DNA of 64,000 nt from Oreohelix idahoensis (GCA_024509875.1 JAMPIV010018956.1:496001-560000), one strand, 5' to 3'; shown: positions 1-10,622, counted from the first letter of the stretch. A program made the numbers and translations. The notes: generated from the sequence alone by a model not told the origin.

Positions 1-400
1 ACGCCTCTGACAAAGTCAGAGTGTATCTCCACCAATGCGATGGGAAGCGCTGTAGGTGCATCACTCTTACGAACTCCACAAAGTTGGACGGTCTCTGCTG
101 TCTCTTGACCGGGTTTGACCAGGTTTCTGGCAACAATGCAATCGTAAGAAAGCCCCGTGTCAAATAAGCAAGAAGTTTGAGAACCGTTCAAAGTAACAGT
201 ACCTCGCGTTGAGGGTCTATCCCCAACAGGTTGGGAATCACTGTCAATAATTCCGCCTTGCGAGACTGTTAATAAGCATCCGATGCGTTTCGGCTCGGTG
301 TGCTCGGTCTGATCATATGTCCCGTGCTCAGGGGTTCTCCCTTTGCCACCTTGTCCTTTCTGGCTGCGCTGCCATGTAGGGCGGTCGGGTTGATCAGACT
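1..400 (-). pseudogene. Retropepsin-like protease region of LTR retrotransposon, partial
   Basis: Read on the minus strand, the frame overlapping the end of gag and continuing to the window edge stays open and contains a hydrophobic stretch followed by LFDTGLS, then a region ending near ALVEIHSDF. The DTG triad preceded by CLF is the active-site signature of retroviral-type aspartic proteases, which cut the gag-pol polyprotein of LTR retrotransposons; the usual fourth residue is Ala or Ser, here Leu. The frame is -1 relative to gag and overlaps its last ~40 codons, so it is either made by programmed frameshifting or is out of frame through decay. The gene is cut by the window start, so reverse transcriptase and integrase cannot be seen. 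The assignment to protease rests on this one motif and on position directly after gag. Confidence 0.6.
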
Positions 401-1543
401 GTTTGGGGTGGTTGGGTACTTGTTCTTGTAGAACTTGGATTTTTCAGGAGGGGGGTTTTGAGGTCCAGTTTCTCTGTGATTATTTTGGTTAGAAGCCTGA
501 GAAGATTGCTCTAGGTTATGTTTTCGAAAATGCTCCTCTGTCGGTTTCCGCTTTGTGGCCGGTAGTTCAGCCAGCGCATTGCGATAACGGTCAGACTTTT
601 CCAAAATGTCTTTAAGTTTTTCTGCCCCCTGCTCAGCTAGAAATCTCCGGGTATCAGCAGACAAAGTGTTCTTTATTTGTTCTGTTAAAACAAATTCCTC
701 AAGACCTTCATAGGTAGAGGGGAGCTGCGAGAGCTCAAGGCACTTTGTCAAATATCCCTTTAGACGAGACGAGAACTGCTGAAAAGTTTCAGAATTCTCT
801 TTCCGGCTGTTGCGAAACAGTTGCAAAAATTTGCGAGCGTTCATTTCAAAGCGCTCCAGTAACGCTTTCTTCAACAGATCATAGTTGTCTTGTTGGCTTC
901 TCTCCAGTTTTGCATACACATCGTAAGCAGAATTTTTCAAAGCCTGGGAAAGCTTCATGTTCCAACGCGACCTCTCTGAACCGTACAGAGTTGCAATTTT
1001 CTCAAATTTTTCTAGCCAAGTGTCAATCTTCTCATTTGGACAAGGGAAAGATTCTAGCGGAAAAGACATAGCAGTGAGGTGAAGAGATTGACTGTTAGAA
1101 GGATCAGTTAAGGAAGAATGAGGAGAAGACTCTCCATTGCTGGAGGTAGAGGCAGCACCACGACTTTGAAGTTCTAGAGCTTTAAGAGCCAACTCATGTT
1201 GTCTCTCCTTCTCTCTTTCCTCTCTCTCCTCTCTCTCCTTCTCATGCTGTCTCTCCTTCTCTTTTTCCTCACGCTGTCTCTCCTTCTCTTTCTCCTCACG
1301 CTGTCTCTCCTTCTCTTTCTCTCTTTCCTCATGCTGCATCCTGCGAATTTCCATTTCCTCATCCATCTTCCTCTGCTGTAATAGCCGGTCTTCCGCTTCT
1401 TTCTTCCTAGCTTCTTCTTCTTTCCTCTCCGCATCATATCTCTCAAGTTCGTCTCTGACAAACGCTTTCGCTTCCTCTCCTTCCAGTCCCTCCTCTCTTG
1501 CTTCGTCCCTGAGGAGTTGTCTAAGCTTTGCCCTCTCGGCCAT
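269..1543 (-). CDS. Gag-like protein of an LTR retrotransposon (probably Ty3/gypsy type)
   Basis: A 424-residue open frame starting at ATG 1543. Residues ~1-125 are extremely charged and coiled-coil-like, with tandem EKERQREEK-type heptads that come from a short DNA repeat at 1200-1330. Residues ~160-325 form a helical core (FPCPNEKIDTWLEKFEKIA, later ERFEMNARKFLQLFRNSRK, then AEQGAEKLKDILEKSDRYR) that resembles retrotransposon gag/SCAN-like capsid domains: gag forms the particle that packages element RNA. The C-terminal ~90 residues are polar and show no CCHC knuckle in this frame. A protease-like frame follows at once in the -1 frame. A presumptive PBS and LTR lie upstream at about 2.2-4.6 kb. 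It is open throughout, so it is a fairly young copy. Superfamily assignment is inferred from the capsid-like region. Confidence 0.75.
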   Translation of the reverse strand: MAERAKLRQLLRDEAREEGLEGEEAKAFVRDELERYDAERKEEEARKKEAEDRLLQQRKMDEEMEIRRMQHEEREKEKERQREEKEKERQREEKEKERQHEKEREEREEREKERQHELALKALELQSRGAASTSSNGESSPHSSLTDPSNSQSLHLTAMSFPLESFPCPNEKIDTWLEKFEKIATLYGSERSRWNMKLSQALKNSAYDVYAKLERSQQDNYDLLKKALLERFEMNARKFLQLFRNSRKENSETFQQFSSRLKGYLTKCLELSQLPSTYEGLEEFVLTEQIKNTLSADTRRFLAEQGAEKLKDILEKSDRYRNALAELPATKRKPTEEHFRKHNLEQSSQASNQNNHRETGPQNPPPEKSKFYKNKYPTTPNSLINPTALHGSAARKDKVAKGEPLSTGHMIRPSTPSRNASDAY

Positions 1544-2204
1544 ATTATGTCAGTGACTGAGACTAGTGGAGAACGAAAAGAAGAAAATGATACACTGGTT
1601 CCTACCACTTACGAGAAAAAAAAAATATTAAAAATCAAAAGGTGATATACTTAACCCTGGGATACCTCCTCCAAAAATAAAAATCTAACTATCGCTGCTA
1701 TTAATCGGCAATAAAGCACCTAATGCAAAACACGACTACGCCAACTAAATGGTAGTTAAGATTTCTTCTGAAAAATAAGTTGCTACAGTGGAAAACACAA
1801 TGATTAAAGCAAAAATTTTGGAGAAAGAAAAAAAAATCCCCTTAATTTTTAATCCACTATCAAGTTTACCCCTGAAGACAGTTCGGGTGAGGGAGGCAAT
1901 TAATCTGGACGGATAGTCCGAAACGCACTCCTTAGCTTTGCTCAAACACCTACCTGCTTCAGAACCCTTGTGAATGTTATACACTCACAAAACTTTACCA
2001 GCGTTTAGTATTACAAATCAACAATAACATATATTCCGACAAAATCCACCTGTAACTCAAATGTATATTATTCAAAATGCTGTGGAAAAAAACTTATCAG
2101 TTTGTGTGGTCAGCACGCCCGTAAACAGATCGTTAGTCTAGGGGATCAATTATTTAAAGATATAACAACTCACAAGACATCACACTCTTACTCTATATCA
2201 GAAT
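1544..2204. other. Leader between presumptive PBS and gag; no gene seen
   Basis: AT-rich sequence without a convincing coding frame. Because gag reads leftward from 1543 and PBS-like modules lie at 2205-2353, this is most simply the 5' untranslated leader of the LTR element. Confidence 0.4.
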
Positions 2205-2353
2205 AAAGAATCTAAAGTACAAAATCCAGATAGACGAGTCCACGTTTGTCGTACTCGTCTTCCTATTCTAAGTTCAAAAATCCGTCGGGCGAGACCACAT
2301 TTGTCGTATCGTCTTAGGATTTTGGGTTCAATTCCCGGTAACGAGCGACCATT
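2205..2353 (-). promoter_or_regulatory. Three tandem primer-binding-site-like modules
   Basis: On the plus strand three ~50-bp modules each end in a tRNA-like 3' terminus (..GAGTCCA at 2240-2242, ..GAGACCA at 2295-2297, ..GAGCGACCA at 2349-2351) followed within 2-5 bp by TGTCGTA. The third module carries a T-arm-like GGGTTCAATTCCC. On the minus strand, the orientation of the gag gene, this reads LTR end ..CGACA, a short spacer, then TGG..., which is the usual layout of an LTR end and a primer binding site complementary to a tRNA 3' end. The acceptor part is two bases longer than a canonical tRNA, so the primer tRNA is not identified. Confidence 0.4.
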
Positions 2354-4640
2354 TGTCGTAGATTTTTCGATAGGAGTATTAAGACTTAGGTTGGTCCCTT
2401 CTGAATAGGTTGGAATGAGTGTTAGTCACAGTGAGAGATAGAAAAAAAACATAGACTTCCACGAGTGAGGTGGTAGAATAGTGATAGATGCTGTCTCTGA
2501 GAGCGGAAAATCTTCTCTCTCTCTCTCACCTATCTTCTACGACAGATCTAAAGTAGTCAGACAGTCTAAACACAGATATATATATTACATATATTTCTAT
2601 CTAATCACGGGCACGCACATACACGTGACGACAGTTAAACACACATACGTGGGAACTCTATAACAATGATTATACAGAATAATTGGGATCGAGCTGACCA
2701 ACGCACTGATGTTTTTGTTCCAGAGAAATTTTTAATTATCATATCAAAATTTCTCACAACACCAAAAATACATAAAGGAAGCATACAAATAGACATAAAA
2801 GAATCAATGGCTTTCTACCAGGATGATAGCCCCGTGATGATATTAACTCTAGGTTTAGCCCACAGCCCCAATATGAGACAGATGATGGCCCAAAGAGTCA
2901 CAAATACATATGATTAGGGTCTAATATTGTCCTTCAAAAAGGAACAATTTACTCAAGCAGCCACTCTTCCGTAAGGAGATTGTGACGTGGGGGTGAATCA
3001 ATAGTCATAAAAAAAACTCACTCAGTCCACTTTCACTCGTTTCTTTCATCAGGGATCCCTGGCACACGTTCTTACCTAAAACTTGATGTAGTTTACAGTC
3101 TGGCGCAACCTTAGGACACTTCTTTACAGTGAATCTGTATTCTTTGGATAAAGCGAATCCCAGCTCTACAATTCCAGGTTTAGTCCACTGTTTTCGGGGA
3201 GCATTCACTTCACCAGTTAAATTTTGATTACTGTTAATGTCACTTGAATCAGGTTGGATAAGCAAGTTTAAACGGGCACACAGAGTCATAAAAAAACACG
3301 AGGATTTCCTTAATTTGGAAAGATGACCAGTGGACAACTTCTTTCACCAGATAGCCTTGTTTCAATATTCACTCTTTCGCCAAAAAATATGTCGGGAAAA
3401 TGTTAATGTTTGTGATTGAAATTATTCTCGCCGCCAGTCAGCAATTTTACATTAGAGTTTATGGAAGAAATTAAGATCTGGTTCACAGGCCCAGTATTGA
3501 TCATTACAGTCTTTGAAAACCCGTTATTGGGATATAGTATTTCTGTCTAACTCTGTTTGCCTATGCACTGTCAGATCAGTGTTACTTGAGAAACCCACGT
3601 GTTTCAAAATAAGGACTGTCTATTTCTTCACAAGTATGAACTCTTATTAAATGCTGGTAAAGTTCGGGTCACCCCAGTATTTCACTGTATAAAAGGAAAA
3701 GCACATATAAATCATTTACCTAATATGTACTCAATATAACTTACATTTTAAATAGCAAGCCCACAGCTTGACTTATTATTTAAACTTCCGGTGAAATAAG
3801 TTATATAAAATCGATCATCAGGAATTAGAAATATGGTGCGTATTCCGTCACTACTCACTGATGTCGCGTCTAGCATTTATAAGTTTGTTATTAAAAACAG
3901 TTTCGACTGAGTATTAGCCGTTAAATTAAATTCCTTATAGCTACTAGTTTAGTAAGCTAAAGATATAATTTATTATGTATTTCCACTGTAACTCGTCGAC
4001 TTAGAGAATATAACAAACTATAAATTAAGCACTCTGTTCAAAAGAAACTAGTTAAAATGAAATGAGCGATTTAACGCTTTAACCACTTTCCAAAATACTA
4101 GATATCTATTTTATTAATCTCACCACAGCACTACGGTAACACCACGACTAGGATAATTCACTAGATAGGTATTTAGAAGCTCGTCACAAATCTGACGAGA
4201 ACTATGAAATTCGCTATACAAGCATCATTCGCTAGCACGCGTGTTTCCGTCTACTGAAGATGTTGAGGACTGAAATGAAATCAGATTTCAGCTCCTGGGT
4301 GGATATTTGAAAACAGGGGCAAACAATCCCACATTTTCTCAAACTCCGAAATCATCTCCCCTTTCCCGTGTAAAACACCTTACTTTAACATTACCATTAC
4401 TAGACGTCTTACATAACTAACACTTATACTACTTCGCACCTCACGCTGACCGGGCCAACAGTGAGCCGTGTCAGCTGGGATTTACAGACGACAGCTGTCT
4501 GAAACTGCGACTATAAGGTGTAAATATTCGCTCCTGCTTAAGCGTTCGGCCGATGCAACTACTTGTTGACCGGTGAAAATGTAGACGGATGTCGGCTCTC
4601 TCCTAGCATTCTCACGCGTTTACGTCGAGAATCTAACTCA
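2354..4640 (-). repeat. Presumptive LTR/5' region of the gag element, diverged repeat copy 1
   Basis: Begins TGTCGTAG next to the PBS-like modules. Scattered blocks match 11,950-13,510 in the same order: TTAAGACTTAGRTTGGTCCCT, then GTCAGACAGTCTA, a GAAATTAAGATCTGG-like block followed by AGGCCCAGT, and GARNTGAAATGA-like sequence near the right end. The far boundary is not resolved; no TG..CA pair or flanking duplication was found. Copy 1 is ~0.7 kb longer than copy 2, so it probably holds extra sequence around 2.6-3.35 kb. The 110-codon minus-strand frame at 3005-3337 inside it has no recognisable domain. Confidence 0.45.
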
Positions 4641-5820
4641 GGAGTGTCGTGTCATCTGAAGGTGCAGACCCAAGTCGGCTCGATGTCTGAGATGGACTGC
4701 AACTAAATCGCACTTCACGTCTGACTGACATCTATGTAATAAAATTACGTATCCCAGTATGAGAAAAACACAAGGTAAAGTTTGAGAATACTGAAGAAAA
4801 TATTTTTCGCAACCGAGTGATGCGAAAAATACAGGAAAAACAAGTACGGAAAGATAATAAAATAAAAGGATTCGGGTGAGAGAATAGGAAGAAGATGTAG
4901 GCAATTTAATGCTATAAAGACCTACGTGACAGTAGGGGAGAGGACCCCACCTTGTGGGACTTCCTGCTCCATTGTTGTCTTTCTGCTAGTCTGTCCATAA
5001 ACCTACAATCTTGATGTTTTGTCTGTTAGATAGTGACTGATCCAGTTGTATGTGTGTTTGTGGGTACTGGTATAATATTGTCAATTTTAATAGTCATACC
5101 TCTGATACATATTATAAATTATAAAATTATATTGTATTAACACAATATTTTCACATTTTTATTTAAAATGTACAGCATCAACAGTGTTACTTTTTTAAAA
5201 ATTCCCAGAATCAATTTATGCTCATGCACGCTGTATAGTACAAGTAATAGACATTTAACCTTGATTAATTATTTGTCAGGTTATGTTTTGACAATTCTGC
5301 TTTGAAACATGCTGCTAAAAAATCTGAGCAATGTGCACTGTTTATAACATATCTATTTTATATTAACATATAAACTGTGTACAATGTATCCATACTGTTA
5401 ATGTCATTATATAACACAGATGACATAATAAAATTTGAAATTACTTTTTGCAGTTTTTCAGACTTTTATATCTTCTGTTGTAATTATAGTACAATGTTCA
5501 TTTTAACAGCAACTTGGAGTAATATACCAACTACGACTAAAAGCCACTTTAAAACTGGAATTTCAAATATTGGTTTCTCCCTCTATTAGCTTTAGCACCA
5601 TAATGTGCTCCAAGACAAAGCTCTATCCCTTGATGTTTTCCTTTTTGCCACTGTACAACCTACACCCTCTTTAGCTCTTTTGGTTTTCTGGACTCCACTG
5701 TAGAGCAGCGTGTCGCCATAATATTCCATGTACCATAAGTCTTAATCTGTAATCTGTGCCAATTCGTCATCCTTAAAACTAATCTCTTTTTCTCTCTTGT
5801 ATTACTTGCAATTCAGTTTA
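4641..5820. other. AT-rich intergenic sequence, nothing recognised
   Basis: No coding frame, tandem array or terminal repeat was recognised. Short open frames here are low-complexity chance frames. Confidence 0.4.
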
Positions 5821-5822
5821 TT

Positions 5823-6234
5823 GACGTATGGATGCGAGTCATGGGCAATGGCTACAACTCACAAAAGCCAGCTCCAATCCTCAGAAATGAGGTATGTGAA
5901 GAAGGTGGTTGAAGTAACAAGAAGAGACATGGTTTGCAGCTAGACTATACAGCAAGGCCTCAAAACCCAGCCACTGTAGACCCAAGTTGGACAGTCTTAA
6001 CTATGGTGGTTTAGTCATGTCTGCAGAATAGAAGATTCGCTACTATGACACATATTGGAAACTAAGAGCCAGGAATCTAGACCTTCAGGATGACCCAGAC
6101 TTTGCTAGGAGGACAATATTAGACATTCTCTGAAGGACCACGGACTAGATTGGAACCAGGCCAATAGGATAGTATGGCACTCTCTTTTCCAAACATCTAC
6201 ACCTCACAGTAGAAGAGGAAGGACTAAGTAAGTA
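5823..6234 (+). mobile_element. LINE-B 3' fragment, decayed
   Basis: Matches the 3' part of the full-length LINE-B at 41.9-42.3 kb, beginning at TATGGATGCGAGTCATGGGC and ending in the family's characteristic tail ACTAAGTAAGTAAGT. The region corresponds to the C-terminal part of the reverse-transcriptase polyprotein but carries several stops (for example at the AGCTAGAC near 5940), so it codes for nothing now. 5' truncation is normal for target-primed reverse transcription. No clear target duplication was found. Confidence 0.8.
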
Positions 6235-6639
6235 AGTTTTCAATAATAAATTTGCAGTGACGATTTAATAACCACATATCAAATGTCTAGAGCACTCTAG
6301 TGTGCTGATGATGCTGTATTGCTATCAACTGTTCTGTCGTCTCACTTGCCTATGCCTCAGTGAGTACGTTCTGGTCAGTAAAAAGGTTCATGTATTAATT
6401 CAAGTAGATGACGTCACAAATTATTAGAAGTTAAAAAACATAAAGGAAATAAGTTGATCAGATGTCCCAGTCCCCCAATTCAGGACAGCTCATATTTGGC
6501 CATTAAAATAATCAGGGAAAAATGATGAAAATTCCGGACTGTCTTGACGTCTAGTCATTTTAAATGTAGACCAATCACAGAGGGGAGTGAAGTGTTTGAG
6601 ATTTCACTATACTAGATCCAGCTTCGAGAGATGGGGTGA
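6235..6639. other. Unannotated spacer
   Basis: No gene, array or terminal repeat recognised between the LINE-B tail and the SINE-like relic. Confidence 0.35.
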
Positions 6640-6785
6640 TCAGTATTCTTTCTGTCTGCCTTTTGTTTCCCTAGCTCAAAAGCGAAGTTAGGTACCCATC
6701 TACAGCTTGGTACTGGAGCATCTCGATACCGTGAATCAAATCTGGCATGTTTACTGAGTGCTCTAACCACCTGTCAATATGATGC
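6640..6785 (-). mobile_element. Degenerate tRNA-derived SINE-like relic
   Basis: On the minus strand GTGGTTAGAGCACTC resembles a tRNA A box and GATTTGATTCACGG a B box 20-30 bases later, as in tRNA-headed SINEs. The right part of the segment is similar to 21,945-22,110, where the same order (GATCAGT, TTTCTGTCT, CCCTAGCTCAA) recurs. Both copies are old and the ends are uncertain. Confidence 0.35.
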
Positions 6786-6819
6786 TCATCCTACATTCAG
6801 TTGCTCAATAATTTTTTTT

Positions 6820-6835
6820 TTTTTTTTCACTAATT
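6820..6835. repeat. Poly(T) tract
   Basis: A run of about 16-17 T flanked by AT-rich sequence. Confidence 0.8.
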
Positions 6836-6875
6836 CATCTCTCTCTAAGGGGCGTACGTCTTCAAAAATTTATGC

Positions 6876-7345
6876 CAAGGTTTCCTGGCCCATGCTATCA
6901 GCTCTAGTTCTGTCTTTTTCCTGGCCTGTGCCATCAGCCTAGATCTTTCGTTTTCCTGGCCCATGCCATCAGCCTAGATCTTTCTTTTTCCTGGCCTGTG
7001 CTATCAGCTTTAGATCTTTCTTTTCTTTGGCATGTGCTATCCACTCTATATCTTTCTTTTTCCTGGCCCATGCTATCAGCCTAGATCTTACTTTTTCCTG
7101 GTTTGTGCTATCAGCCTAGATCTTTCTTTTTCCTGGCCTGTGCCATCAGCCTAGATCTTTCTTTTTCCTGGCCAGTGCCATAAGCCTAGATCTTTCTTTT
7201 TCCTGGCAAATGCTTTCAGTTCTAGATCTTTCTTTTTCCTGGCCTGTGCTATCAGCTTTAGATTTGTCTTTTCTTTGGCATGTGCTATCCACTCTAAATC
7301 TTTCTTTTCATGTCCCATGCTATCAGCCTAGATCTGTCCCTGTCT
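6876..7345. repeat. 35-bp minisatellite, ~13 units
   Basis: Units read TTCCTGGCCTGTGCCATCAG followed by CCTAGATCTTTCTTT with point changes. A two-unit variant (..GCTATCAGCTTTAGAT.. followed by CTTTGGCATGTGCTATCCAC) occurs twice, at about 6990-7055 and 7240-7310, indicating duplication of a multi-unit block. Frames within it are repeat artefacts. Confidence 0.9.
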
Positions 7346-7374
7346 TCCTCATCCCTTGTTGCCATGACATCCGC

Positions 7375-7700
7375 AGGTTTTTGTTTTGGAGCAGCTGATA
7401 ACCAAAACTGTCTTCTACAGCTCTTTTTTCCAGACTTGCGGGTTGGATTGAAGATGTGCCTCTGATTTAGCAAACAGGGTAACATCGTCGGCAAATGCCA
7501 GCTCTTAGATACAGACCTGTCTCATCTTCCAGTACCTCACTTTTTTGGTCCGTTTATTATGTGTTTTTACAACATTGTACATGAAGAGTATGAAAATATT
7601 AGGTGACAGAATAATACCCTGTCTTGCACCAGTGGTGGTCCTGAACTCTTCTTTGAGAAGTAACTATTGCTTTCCATTCATCTCCTCTTGATATCAGCAG
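7375..7700 (-). mobile_element. LINE-B reverse-transcriptase fragment
   Basis: The reverse complement aligns with 41,390-41,650 of the full-length LINE-B: a segment equivalent to FRTTTGVRQGDILSPYL, then TGGCATTTGCCGACGATGTT encoding the AFADDV reverse-transcriptase active site, then AAATCAGAGGCACATC. Unlike the two other copies spanning this point, the codon in CAAGTCTGGAAA is still TGG. Stops and indels show it is dead. The orientation is opposite to the other LINE-B copies in the window. Confidence 0.75.
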
Positions 7701-8002
7701 TTATCTAACTTATTATGTCTAAAATCCTTTATCTCGTCTACCTGCTACATGCGCCCTCATTTATATCTTAATTATATTTGTAGCAAACCCTCTTATACCG
7801 TGGCTTCACTCCTGGTCACAATAGGACATGCTGTTAGGGTTAAGACAATTGTCAAATGTTTGTCCTTGATGAGGGCATTGACTGTGTTTCACTGTTAGTG
7901 TTTTTGCTTGGTTTTACAGGTCCCTCATATGACCTTTGGCTTTATCTTTCACCATTTCTGGTGGAAATTCAAAAATACATTTCTTCATGTCTATTTCTGC
8001 TA
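7701..8002. other. Spacer, nothing recognised
   Basis: No motif recognised between the LINE-B piece and the LINE-D 3' end. Confidence 0.35.
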
Positions 8003-8482
8003 CCTACTTAGTCAATTGTGGACTGAACACTGGCCCGCAGAGACGCATATCCACACAAAATTGTTTGGGAGTCTTGACGAACTTTCAACCACAGCAACAT
8101 ACATCCAGAGAACTGGACTTCTTGTGTAGACATTACTTAACAATAGCAACATACATCCAGAGAACTGGACTTCTTGTGTAGACATTACTAAACAACAGCA
8201 ACATACATCCAGAGAACTGGACTTCTTGAGTAGACTATACTAAACAACAGCAACATACATCCAGAGAACTGGACTTCTTGTGTAGACATTACTAAACAAC
8301 AGCAACATACATCCAGAGAACTGGACTTCTTGAGTAGACTATATTAACAACAGCAACATACATCCAGAGAACTGGACTTCTTGTGTAGACATTACTAAAC
8401 AACAGCAACATACATCCAGAGAACCGGACTTCTTGAGTAGACAATACTAAACAACAGCGAACGAGAAGAAGAAGAAGATGTC
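8003..8482 (+). mobile_element. LINE-D 3' end with 3' minisatellite
   Basis: From CTTAGTCAATTGTGGACTGA onward the sequence matches 43,837-44,360. The conserved frame encodes the end of the polyprotein (LWTEHWPAETHIHTKLFGSL, then ..TYIQRTGLLV and a TAG stop). The stop lies inside the first unit of a tandem array, after which comes the A/G-rich terminus AACGAGAAGAAGAAGAAGA. It is a 5'-truncated copy of an RNase-H-bearing non-LTR retrotransposon; only the last ~40 codons and the 3' untranslated array are present. Confidence 0.8.
8094..8457 (+). repeat. ~51-bp minisatellite in LINE-D 3' end, 7 units
   Basis: Unit: AACATACATCCAGAGAACTG, then GACTTCTTGTGTAGACATTA, then CTAAACAACAGC. From the third unit on, the variants GAGTAGACTATAC and GTGTAGACATTAC alternate, so the array has grown partly as dimers. 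The first unit includes the last codons and stop of the LINE-D protein. Confidence 0.9.
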
Positions 8483-8772
8483 CATTGTGATGTTTTCTCT
8501 GATGTCTTTACTGCTTCTAGGTATAGGTCACGAACCATGGCTCCCTAAAACCTGAATTTGCTTCCGTTTTAATGTAAACATTTTATTTTTGTCGTTGCTT
8601 AAACTATCCATGGTTTATGTTGTTATTTTCTGGTATTCTGGTTTTTTTTTTTTCAAATCTCCCCCGCATGTCTTTAACCATAAAGTGTTTATCTGTTGTT
8701 GGGGTCTTCTGTGTTTGCTTTATGCTCTATGTTTTGATGTACCTTACACTTGCTTGTTATTTTGATTTTAAA

Positions 8773-8811
<39 letters not shown>

Positions 8812-9192
8812 GGATACCTTGCCTTAAATTGTTGTATGTGTTTATGTTTTGTTATCTTTCTTTGGAGGTTCATCTATATTTCATCTAGCAGAAGATGGTA
8901 ATACGATGTTGCGCGTACTTCTCCATAAGCGTTTAAGTAACATATTGATGATCCAATCCACGTTTGTTCGTACATGATCAATATAACTGTATATCCTGTC
9001 ATCTGGAGACACACGTGTTGATTTATGTTTACTTTTGTGTACAAAATTACTTACTCTTCATTGGTTTGAAGTGCATAAGATTATTAATATTTCTATTCTT
9101 TCGTCCACTATCGTAAGTAATTTGTTAGTCATTTTGTTTAACCACCAAGACTGTAATAGCGTTCCTGTGACGAAATGGGTGACAGCTTCGCG
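8483..9192. other. Spacer with a 36-base poly(C) run
   Basis: Contains an uninterrupted C run at 8774-8809 and otherwise no recognised gene or repeat. The 94-codon frame across the C run is a homopolymer artefact. Confidence 0.5.
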
Positions 9193-10300
9193 ATCTCTGT
9201 TTCACTCCGGCAGTATCGGTACATTTGTGGTACGGTACTGATTTTATCGTGAGCTTTCTTTTGTCACACTTTCTTTCTTTTTCTGTTATGCGTAGCAGAT
9301 ATTATGCATTTTCCTCCGTACACCCTCCTCAGGGATAAGTGGACATGTCTGGTTGTTATCCATTTCCCCCTACGTTGCAAGGAGTGGTAGCGACTTAACC
9401 ATGTTTGCTATCGTAGGCGCGGCATATTAACACGTACATCGGCCAGCGCTATCGGCGTAATCACTGATAAGACAGGAGTATGCTCATCACCAAAGCTTGG
9501 GATACAGGGAGACAACTGAGGGACAGACACAGATAAGAGATTACTTTCTGATAAGTAATGATTGCTACATCCGACACATGTTGTCATATGAGGTTATCAA
9601 CATGTTCGTGAGAGTGTATGCAAGGCATCAGATGTCCATAAATGGTAATACGGGACCTCGGCAGAACGCGCCTCTTATTTTACTTGGGAATATAACTTGG
9701 CGTTTGTTCTAGCTCACTTCTCTTTGCAAAAACTACTGTGAGAAGAATCTCTGTTTCACTCCGGCAGTATCGGTTCATTTGTGGTACTGATTTCATCGTG
9801 AACTTTCATTTGTTACACTTTCTTTATTTCTTTTTCTTTTTTGCGTAGCAGATACTATGCATTTTCCTGCTTACACCCGTCTCAGGGATAAGTAGACATG
9901 TTTGGTTGTTATCCATTTCTCCTTACGTTGCAAAGAGTGGTAGCGACATAATGATATTGGCTATCGTAAGTGCGGCAAATTAACAGGTATATCGGCCATC
10001 GCTATCGGCGTAATCACCGATTAGAAACGGGTACGCTCATCTCCAAAGCTTGGAATACAGGGAGGCAACTGAGGGACAGACACAGATAAGAGATTACTTT
10101 CTGATGAGTAATGATTGCTACATTCGACACATGTTGTCATATGCGGTTATTAACATGTTCGCGAGATTGTATGCAAGGCATCAGATGTCCATATATGGTA
10201 AATACGGGACCTCGGCAGAACGGGGCCCTTATTACGCGAGAATATAACTTGGCGTTTGTTCAAGCCCACTTCTTTGTGCAAAAACTACAGTGTGAAGAAT
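9193..10300. repeat. 554-bp tandem duplication
   Basis: Unit 1 (9193-9746) and unit 2 (9747-10,300) both begin ATCTCTGTTTCACTCCGGCA and share landmarks in order: CATTTGTGGTAC, GCGTAGCAGATA, CAGGGATAAGT, GCTATCGGCGTAATCAC, AGGGACAGACACAGATAAGA, CGACACATGTTGTCATATG, GGACCTCGGCAGAACG. Point differences are frequent, so the duplication is not recent. A third, partial relative starts at 32,235 (CTCCGGCAGTATCGGTACAT). Short frames (9497-9712, 10,050-10,247) occur in both units but have no recognised domain and are disrupted differently. Confidence 0.9.
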
Positions 10301-10560
10301 TGCCAAAAGTACCCAGACTTGTCAGAGATAGAATTCCAGAATTCCTATTTATCGGACTGGACCTTTTATTAGAGTATTCCAAAAGGACTTACAACAAACG
10401 GTCCAGGGAATGTCTAGCGTTTTAACAAGGAAAACCAGGACTACGGAAAACTGAAAACACACTGAGCCAGAGAGGGATTTGAAGTTAAAATTAACGACCC
10501 CCAAGAACACGTGTAAGAGGCCTAATCAAATGCCCTAACTTCATCTGAGCAAAAATTATG
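10301..10560. repeat. Old dispersed repeat X, block 1
   Basis: Diverged but collinear with 46,100-46,340 (shared: TTCC..TTT..GGACTGGAC, then GGAAAACC, then ACRTGTAAGAGGC). See the collinear-block finding. Confidence 0.45.
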
Positions 10561-10622
10561 TGAGCCAAGATTGGCGTAAGTTGTCATTTTAATTCTTTAT
10601 TTTCATTACCTACATGTGAACT

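Noticed and set aside
745..1071. Plus-strand frame of 108 codons and other frames opposite gag
   Set aside because: Shadows of the minus-strand gag frame; no motif of their own.
2310..2351. tRNA gene suggested by T-arm and CCA
   Set aside because: Only a 3' end-like part is present, CCA is not normally encoded in eukaryotic nuclear tRNA genes, and the position beside an LTR end favours a primer binding site.
8617..8901. 94-codon frame with a Pro run
   Set aside because: The Pro run is a 36-base poly(C) tract; no domain or conservation visible.
9035..10425. Several small frames in the 554-bp duplication as a gene pair
   Set aside because: The frames differ in start, end and frame between the two units and show no domain, so coding selection is not supported.
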